A program made the translations under genes and the position numbers. This document shows positions 56,516 to 64,000 of a stretch of DNA of 64,000 nucleotides, one piece after another. The stretch spans positions 3,534,001-3,598,000 of the forward strand of contig WIUZ02000001.1 of NCBI GenBank assembly GCA_015956445.1. Reading direction: 5' to 3'. Origin of the DNA: Thelephora terrestris. Lineage: Eukaryota > Basidiomycota > Agaricomycetes > Thelephorales > Thelephoraceae. The notes beneath the pieces are model-generated. The model was not told the origin of the DNA and searched no databases. It was given only the letters and a program-made list of their open reading frames with translations. The number at the start of each line of letters is the position of its first letter. The first letter of the stretch is position 1.

Positions 56516-57345
56516 TCACAAACGTTTCTCTTTCAACTCTGCCCGCGCGTCACGTGCGATCCCTGTAATGTACACGTGTATCCGGGGGAAAACTATGAAG
56601 CCTGCGATCAGTACCAGCGGGATTAGGAACGCGATTGTAGGGAGCAGTGTCTCCGGCACCCCGCCGAACCGAAGAGGTTCCAAGATGGTTATGAACTCGA
56701 CCTTTCCGTAGTCTTTCATGGCTCGGCTGCGGGTCTGATTCATGGATATCGCACGCTGAGCCCAGGGGGCCAAGACGCCAGTGTTGACGGGCCTGATTCG
56801 AGCGTACATAATCCGAGTTTTGGGATAGGTAGGCGGGAGGTCGGTAACTTGTGCCGCATCATAACCGGCTTTGAGAGCGTAGCCGTGCGGTGTATACGCT
56901 TCCAGCAGGAAATCAAACGGGTGCTAAATTGAGAGAGTATGGCAATCGGTTGTCGGGACAAAAGCAAAGTAAATCTTTGAACCCAACGATTTGAACGGCT
57001 AGCACATACCGAAGCGGGCCACGAAATCCTCAAAGTAAAAGACTGGTAGGCACTCCACTCCTCCGCGTCGAAATCGAGCACAAGCCAAAGATCATCCTCA
57101 CACCACTCTCGTTCCCCTACGCAACCCCCACCTTCTTGAGGCATGCGAATCATCGACCACCGGCGTTCATTCTGTCCGCCAACTGGAGTCAAAGCAGGCC
57201 AGCCTGACGAGATAGAATCGAGTGCGGAGATGCGGGGGCTGATGGTAGGTGTGAGATTAATAATTTCTGTGTTGGCTAGACATGAGAGGGCTTGGATGAG
57301 GAGACAAGCGAGGAAAATGGCAAGTCGTGGAAGTTTTGGTTCCAT
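56516..57345 (-). CDS. Type I membrane protein of unknown function
   Basis: Starts MEPKLPRLAIFLACLLIQALSCLANT at 57345, a signal peptide. The luminal part (IINLTPTISPRISALDSISSG, DLWLVLDFDAEEWSAYQSFTLRISW) continues after an intron as HPFDFLLEAYTPHGYALKAGYDA and RIMYARIRPVNTGVLAPW. A TM helix (TIAFLIPLVLIAGFIVFP) near the C-terminus is followed by a basic tail (ARDARAELKEKRL). Stop at 56516-56518. About 255 residues. An ER role is plausible from the layout (short basic cytosolic tail), but I do not recognise the family. Confidence 0.75.
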
Positions 57346-57747
57346 CCAAGGTGGATCGTGGCCCGAGGGTCGCGCACTTGCCCACATGGCGCCACCGATC
57401 TCGATCATCCCGGAGTTCCGGGGAAACCCCGGTGATCCGAGGAAGCATGGGCATTGGCAAGTACGGACATGTGATGGCCTCTCTCCAGTCTCAATGAGCA
57501 GTAATTTCTCTCCATTTTACTTCCGAATACACTTTTCTGATGTTTCACAGGCGTAGATCACTGAGACACCCTGATGTATCTGCTATGTGTCACTGAATAT
57601 ATGCAACTAGAGATTTCTCGGGAAGAACGCCAAGCACAAAGATTCGCATATTAGGCATTCACGTTGTCAGCTTCGTGCATAAACTCCCAATGCCCCGTCC
57701 TGGTATAAAAGGAGAGGGTACCCAAGCACAGCAACTCCTCAGCGACC
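57346..57747. promoter_or_regulatory. Promoter region of the GH25 lysozyme gene
   Basis: About 400 bp with a TATAAAA box at 57704-57710, 38-44 bp upstream of the ATG. It separates two divergent genes. No other gene is supported. Confidence 0.5.
57704..57710 (+). promoter_or_regulatory. TATA box of the GH25 lysozyme gene
   Basis: TATAAAA, 38-44 bp upstream of the start codon. The short distance suggests a short 5' UTR. TATA-driven genes are often regulated. Confidence 0.55.
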
Positions 57748-58648
57748 ATGTTCTTCGATCTCAAAGCTCTCACCGCTGCGCTCCTCCTCGCCACCGCCGC
57801 CTTCGGCGCTGCTGTCGAATTTCCTGGAAGCCTCCAGAAAAGGGCCCAACCCAAGGGCATCGATGTCTCGGCTTACCAGCCCAACGTCGACTGGACCGCT
57901 GTCCATAGCAGCGGCGTAACCTTCGCGTACATCAAAGCCACCGAAGGAACCAGTGAGCACAACGGTGCGCTCATCATTGCGACGCGCTGATATTTCGTGT
58001 AGCGTACAAGAGCCCCGCGTTCAACGCCCAGTACGAAGGAGCCACAAAAGCCGGTCTTATCCGTGGGGCTTACCACTTTGCCCGTCCTGACTCGTCTTCT
58101 GGCGCCGTTCAGGCCGAGTACTTTGCCAAGAACGGCGGGGGTTGGAGCGGAGATGGTATCACTCTTCCAGGTGCCCTCGACATGGAATGTAAGGGTCATT
58201 TATCCCCAACCTTCCGGACCCGCCAACTCACCCACAATCTGCTGCACAGACGGCCCAGACGGCGATAGCTGTTACGGCTTGAGCGCCAGTGCCATGGTCA
58301 ACTGGATCCGTGACTTTTCAAACACCTACCATGCCCAAGTCAAAAGGTACCCGGTCATCTACACCAGCACCAGTTGGTGGCAACTGTGCACCGGCAACAA
58401 CGGCGGTTTCGGTACCGACAATCCGTTGTGGATCGCCCGCTACGCTAGTAGCCCGGGAACTTTGCCCGCCGGGTGGAAGTATCACACTTTCTGGCAGTAC
58501 TCTGATAAAAGTTCCAATCCCGGTGACCCGGACGTGTTCAACGGTGACGAGGCTGGCTTGAAACGGTGAGCAACAGCCCTCTTTTCGTGAGGAAGTCGTA
58601 CGGTGTTTTGATCCATGATACTCTCCTCGCAGTCTGGCTTCCGGCTGA
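57748..58648 (+). CDS. Secreted GH25 lysozyme (Chalaropsis-type muramidase)
   Basis: Hydrolyses the MurNAc-GlcNAc bond of bacterial peptidoglycan. Signal peptide [23 protein letters not shown], then a possible Kex2 site (LQKR), then the catalytic barrel: [16 protein letters not shown] (catalytic Asp region), [58 protein letters not shown], the DME acidic motif across an intron, [24 protein letters not shown] and [25 protein letters not shown]. The last exon ends LASG, TGA at 58646-58648. Four exons and about 235 residues. The family is common in bacteria and phages as well as fungi. It probably attacks bacteria in the growth medium. Confidence 0.92.
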
Positions 58649-60778
58649 TCGAATGAAGAATTAGTCCGCATACCCCCATATTTAATCATTTATGTCGTGA
58701 AGTAAAACATACACGCTCTTTTGGCCGCTTTAGTTTGCAAAGGAGATTCAGGGGGGTCATGACGCTCGTGACCTTTCGCTCTGGGTATATCTCTGTCGGC
58801 GTGCTAAGGACGCCCCTCTAATCGCTGCCTTTCCCTGAAAACAACATTTGGTTACCACTCTTTTGGCGGAGATGTTTCTTGGATGTTTATGTCGCCTAGT
58901 TCAGCCTCCTCTCAGCTGTGGAATTTGGCCAAGCTCGTCCCCATTCCGACGGTGAGACTGAGTTTGAATAATGGGATGAGCACCACCAGCATATATACAC
59001 GTTCCGTCTTTTTAGCCACTGCGGGTGGTCTTTTTCCTGGATCCACCCTTATTCGAGTATCACTTACTAGCGTTGACAAGCTTGATCCATGTGTATACTC
59101 GCCAAGGGGAACCCAACCAACGGTTGCAAAGTTGAGCGGATGTTGAGATATATAGGCATCAAATAACACAAGGATCGGAGTTGGGCAGAGGCCAACAGAC
59201 GAGGTCATTGCGACGGAAACCAGACGGGAACCAGTGCGTTCCCTAACAGCTCAAAATGCCGTGGGTAAGGTCAAAAACAATTTGAAGATGTTGGCGAACG
59301 ATCTCATGCACCTCGTGTTCGTCCAACGCAGTCACTCGAGTGTCCAAACGCACAATACGAATCTGCAAGCTCAGCTCGTTCACAATCCTAGATACCTACC
59401 AGCAGAAAAATAAAACCGTGACGAGAACGAAAAAAATAAGGCTATTAAGTACGAGTCCCATGAAAAGAAAAGATCAGAAACGGAGAACGTGAAAGAAGAA
59501 GACTTAGGGCAGATGCAAGAGAAAACCATGAGTGTATGATTGATTGTTGTTGATTGCGTGATTGAACAAGAATTTAGAAAGCGTATAAACACAAAAGAGA
59601 AAAATAAGAGCCAAACGAGAGGGGGGTGGTCTTGAGATGCTATGAAACTACAAACGAGCGGACTGGCGCGTGGAGGGCCGAACGATACGAGGCAAGGCCC
59701 AAGTGATGTACATACGTAAAGACCGTAGAAGAGGCTCCTCCCTGATGTAGGAGTGTGAACGGAAGATAGCCCAGATCCAGAGAAACTGCGAAACAGAACC
59801 GAGTCAACTGCTGAGCGACGTCAAATAGTGGGCGCGTTTGACGGGAATGGACGCACAAGGGGAAGATGGAGAATGCCGAGCAAGTTTGTGACGGAAAATA
59901 CTGGTATTGCCAATATCCCGAGGCTCTAGAAACAACAACGGTCCGGGGAGTTGTTAAAAAGACGAAACGCCACTCCGGTGCATTGCGAAAAAGTGTAGGG
60001 TACCAATACAGTAGTTGGAGAGGGAACGATTCCATGTATGCGGGTCAACCTTTGACAGACAGTTCAATGGACTGGAAGGATGTCAAACCAAGGGATGGGC
60101 AAGAAGGCGCCAGGAATCGAACCTCAACTTGGGGGACATTGAAGTATCAAGTAATGCAAGATGAAGAAGGGAAACACCACCGCATCAGATGTGAAGAAAC
60201 AAGTGATACTGAGGTGTTTGGGTGGCAGGAGGGGTGAGTGGAGGTGAATAATAAAAACAACAACTTTGCTAAACATCCGACTTTGCGCCGGGGTGAAGAA
60301 AAAAAGGTTTGCGCGTGCATTACAGCGAGATGAACGACGTTTGGGGTTAGGTCCAGCCCTTGGACGCGCAGTTGACGCAAACCGCTGACTTTCCGCTGAA
60401 AGGTAGAAAAGGGAAGTAGGGGAAAGCCAGGATAGGGAGGGGCCGGACGAGGGCAGACGTTCGGGGGGGGGGAGGGTCCGAGAAGGGGGAATTAGCTTCC
60501 TCTTGCTTTCCATATTTTGTGGGGGAACCAAAGCCAGGGACTGAGGGCGAAAGCGGGAGGGGGAGCCAAGAGGCCGAAAATAGTGAATGATCATAATATA
60601 CAGCATTGAAGGTTGGAAGCGACCGCGGAGAGGATTAGATGCGTCGTCGGAGGCGGATAGGAGCCCAATAGGAGTTGCACAGGGAACAAAAGAGTAAGGG
60701 ATTGTGTCGGCTTGAGTGCATCGGGTAAACAACGCAGAACAGGGCGAGGAGAAGAGAAGACGTGGCGAGTGAGTTGGA
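58649..60778. other. Long gene-free stretch, purine-rich on the plus strand
   Basis: About 2.1 kb between the lysozyme stop and the kinase stop. From about 59400 to 60770 the plus strand is rich in A and G, so the minus strand (kinase 3' side) is pyrimidine-rich. Apparent long ORFs on the minus strand (up to 202 codons at 60124-60732) reflect this bias. A run of 10 G lies at 60463-60472, and a tRNA B-box-like motif on the minus strand at 60113-60123. No gene is supported; a long 3' UTR or non-coding RNA is possible. Confidence 0.4.
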
Positions 60779-63700
60779 TCACCGTCTCAACGCAGAAAGC
60801 ATCTTAGCCAACGCGTTGATCTGCCCCTTTTGTACTTTCTTCGGTCCTGCACCATCAAGCGAGTCTCCATCCCTGCCAGCACCTCCACTGTTACTGAGGT
60901 CCGTCGTGCTTGTGGAGGCCTCCGTACTCTGTCCAATTGGCCGTTCAGATATCGTGTCCAGTTTATTGTTCTCCTTTATAGAACCAGTAGTTTGGTTGTT
61001 GCTCCTCGCTCCATTGCTGCTCCCGCGCTTCCTCTGAGGGGGTGAGCCAAAGGAGCCACCAACCGCATTTGAATGCATCTGCCTCGGTGGTTCGACCAAT
61101 TCGCACGGAATCCCTGTCATAACTAGGGGGCAATGCGTGTCGGTCAAAGAGTAACGAAAGGACACAACGATCCACATACGTTTGACATTCGGAGGGGGCA
61201 CATTGCCGTTTCTGTAGGTTCCGCTGTTGACGCTATACTTGCTACCGTTCGTATTCCTCCAGCTTCCACTCGACATACTTGTTGCAACCGTTGAAACACT
61301 ACTGTTGCTGTATCTTGTGAACGCTATGGAGGAGGTGTTCGGGCTCCGGGTGCTATTCGATGTACTGACACTTGATCTCCAATTGCTGCTCGCCATTGAA
61401 CTTGCGCTGGAGGCCGGGTACCTTGCGCTCCTAATGGACGTTGGCGACACACCACGTTTCTCCTTGTCAATCTGGAATTGTGACACAGAACCACCATTGT
61501 TGCCGTACGGCAAATTCTTTCTACGACCACGAGCAGACGTAGAGTCGTCGAAAGGTTGCGCGGACGGCGTGGGGCCGTTACGGATGGGAGTCTGTTGCCT
61601 AGCGGGCGAGCGCGAGTATGACTTGGGCGGGGCAGGACTCAACCCCAGGACGAGGTTTGTGACGTTACTTGCAGTCTTGGACATCTGCCTGCCATCAACG
61701 GCTATGGGCTCTTCTACAGCTGGACTGGGTACAGGAATTGTTGGACTACGGTCGCCGCTGCTTTTGCCGATCATGAGCTTCCATTTCGATGGTTTCTTGG
61801 TGACAGTCGGGGTGGGTGGCACAGCGTCAGCAGGCATAGGTGGGACGGGCGGGACTGTGTCGATAATGTATCCATTTCCGGAAATCTTGGAAGACCTGCT
61901 GATCTCCCTCGCCAGATTCTGATTAGCCTCTGCGAGATTGTCGAGGGTCAGGTCAACCTGCTCAACCTGCGCATCTTTGCCCTTGTTCTTCCGTGCTCCG
62001 CGCTTGCGCCTCCTCATATGTGAAGATGCGCGAGAATTGGGTTGGACCTCTTCCTCCTGGGGTTCCTCATTGATTTCACCTTCATTGTCATTATCCAGGA
62101 CAGTGGACAACTCGGACTCGACAAATCCGTGAGCAAACGAGGGCGGTCGTGAGGCAGATCTGGAACCACGCCTCGTGACGGTGTTGTTGAGTGAAGCTTG
62201 CCGAGATGCGGGTCTGGATGGAGGGAGGCCGGCGGCGAGAGGATGGCCCTGGGTGGAAGAAATTGAAACCGCGCGGGAGTGACCAGGGACGGAGAAATGG
62301 GACGGAAGGTCTTTGGCCCAAGCGCCGAACTCCTCAGCGGACACCCGAGGGCTGTCATCGGAAGAATCTCCGAGAATACAAAACACACGAGTGGCGAGAA
62401 AACGTGCGACCGGCATTGTCATCCCGGTAAACCGTTGCATGAAAAAGTTGATCGGGTTCTGGCGATAAAGTTCAAAAGATGTACATGCTCCTTCAGCGGT
62501 ATCAGTCCACGGGTTATAGTGATACAGCCTATGCCAAAGGCGGTTCAGCGTATGCCCAGGTGAACAGAAAGGGGTGAAACGTACATATTAATGAGAACGA
62601 TGCCAAGTGACCAGACATCCGCAGCACGAGGAGAGTACGTGGGCGCAACGTTGTTCCTGCACTCTAAAAGAGGCAATGAAGCGAATCTGTTTAGTGAATG
62701 ATATGGTGGAGGAGTTCGGGATCATACCGTAACTCATATACGGCGCGGACCCGCAGTCCATGTCGGCACACTCAACGTCATTCGTCGACAATCCAAAGTC
62801 TGTGAGCTTGACAACAACCTTACGCTCTTGCCTGCCATCTGAAGCCTTGACCCACCCATCGGTGACGATGAAGTTCTCAGGTTTGATGTCCCTATGGAAG
62901 ACGTTTACCGCGTGACAAGTGGCAACAGCCTGGCACATCTGAGCGAACATGGAGGAAATGAGGCGTAAGCGAGTGCGCGAGAGCAGTTGGTCCGGGTTGA
63001 GAGAAGACAGAAGGCTTGGAGTAGGGGGAGTGAGCGTCCCAGTAGATGAAGGAGAGGACGGGGGTTCCGGTTCGTAATGGTCACAAGATTGTTCCAAAAA
63101 GTAAAAGAGGTCCTGGCCAGGAACGTATTCGAGAAGCAAAAGGAGATAAGAAGGCGTTTCGAGTGTACGATAGAGGGTGACGATGTTCGGGTGGGTGGGC
63201 AAAGACTGGTGAATCGTTGTCTGGGAGTGGAAGTTAGGATGAAGCAGCGCGGATGATAAAGGTAAGGAAGGCATACCTCGAACATTTGGGCACTCAAAGC
63301 GTCCTTATCAAGGTCAACCTTGGACAGACATTTGAGGGCATATTCGCGACCGTACTTAACCTGGGTAGGGGAGAAGGGGATGTCGTCAAAGTTGACAGCG
63401 CTGATAGGCGAGAGCTCTTCGGTCTGGGGTGGATAACTGGACAGAATCTGACGGACTTGATAGACGACAGCGTAACTTCCGGTACCGAGCGCCTTGACAA
63501 CCTCGAATTTGATGGAAGGGGCATTAAGATCATCGTTGACGTTGCGTTGACTGGCAGGAATAGGGAGAAGGCGGACTCTTTCACCGTAAAAATAGAGACC
63601 TTGGCCGATAACGTCACCTGGGAAGAGAATGTCTTGCATTGGAACGGAAAGAGTGGAAGCGGGTCCCGAAGTGTAGGAAGAGGCGTTCGCACTTGGTGCG

Positions 63701-63846
63701 TCGCGGGAGGAAAGAATGGGCGAACGGGGAATGGGACTGGAGGGCGGGCGGCGGGCGGAATATTGGGTACGGGCGTTAGAGGGAGACCTGGAAGAAGCGG
63801 TGACAGAGGGGGAAAGGAAGACGGAGAGCATGAGGTCGGTAGCCAT
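60779..63846 (-). CDS. Ksp1/Ran1-like serine/threonine protein kinase
   Basis: Kinase with long disordered ends. The start used is ATG 63846 (MATDLMLSVFLSPS); an in-frame ATG at 63960 near the window edge would add 38 Ser/Arg-rich residues. The catalytic domain has ALGTGSYAVVYQV (P-loop), EYALKCLSK (Lys), LPTHPNIVTLY, LEYVPGQDLFYFL, VFHRDIKPENFIV (HRD loop), KLTDFGLST (DFG), GSAPYMSY in the activation loop, and DVWSLGIVLINM. Introns interrupt it. The C-terminal 500 residues are Ser/Pro/Arg-rich and end LAKMLSALRR at 60779. The style fits fungal Ran1/Pat1/Ksp1 kinases that act in nutrient and filament signalling. Substrates are unknown. Confidence 0.87.
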
Positions 63847-64000
63847 GGCGGAACGTTCACTGGTGAGATGGCGACGAGGGCGATCGGAAGGCTCTCTGGA
63901 GCTTAACGTTTCCTTCGAACGAAGGGAGAGGTTAGGCCTCGAGATTGGGTACTGCAACATTCTGGGACCGGTGAGATTGAACGGACAATGAACTTTCTGT

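Noticed and set aside
60124-60732. Minus-strand ORF of 202 codons
   Set aside because: Rich in Ser, Pro and Phe from a pyrimidine-rich strand, with no motif or splice context; likely 3' UTR of the kinase.

Overview
The window is a gene-dense stretch of nuclear DNA, very probably from a basidiomycete fungus of the Agaricomycetes. The evidence is many short introns (mostly 45-80 nt, GT/AG with two good GC/AG cases), genes packed on both strands with short spacers, elongation factor 3 (a fungal protein), an atypical G-alpha subunit, and proteins that resemble families known mainly from mushrooms. I found no transposon, rRNA, CRISPR array or complete tRNA. Many exons have no internal ATG, so I rebuilt genes by joining splice sites and checking that family motifs continued across the joins. 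Outer limits are start to stop codon; UTRs are not mapped.

Layout. 1-9.5 kb: an edge fragment (-), an Ariadne-type RBR ubiquitin ligase (-), a peroxiredoxin-like protein with a 9-nt microexon (+), a coiled-coil protein (-), a weak membrane-protein candidate (+) and a second coiled-coil protein (-). 9.7-18.6 kb: the housekeeping genes WBP1 (-) and V-ATPase subunit a (+) share a 175-bp spacer and are followed by EF3 (+). 18.9-28.4 kb: an F-box protein (-), a cytochrome P450 (+), an aldo/keto reductase (-), a decayed kinase lobe (+) and a DUF1479-type protein (+). 29.7-40 kb: an ER cyclophilin with a membrane tail (+), a GH45 endoglucanase (-), a transcription factor with both C2H2 and Zn2Cys6 fingers (-) and an ankyrin protein (-). 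40.5-49 kb: an atypical G-alpha (+), a DUF6593-like protein (-), a nucleoside hydrolase (+) and an unrecognised conserved-looking protein (+). 49-64 kb: RACK1 (+) with a U24-type snoRNA in its third intron, a DUF6924-like protein (-), GOT1 (-), RSA3 (+), ribosomal protein L12 (-), a Pho80-like cyclin (+), a type I membrane protein (-), a secreted GH25 lysozyme (+) and a Ksp1/Ran1-like kinase (-) running to the right edge.

How the genes relate. There is no obvious biosynthetic cluster. Translation and ribosome biogenesis recur (EF3, RACK1 with its snoRNA, RSA3, RPL12), as do secretory-pathway genes (WBP1, V-ATPase a, ER cyclophilin, GOT1). Two secreted hydrolases suggest plant-wall and bacterial-wall breakdown, which fits a saprotroph or soil fungus. 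The best items for a second look are the U24-like snoRNA, the G-alpha that lacks the catalytic glutamine, the 9-nt microexon holding a CxxC cysteine, and the two-finger-type transcription factor.
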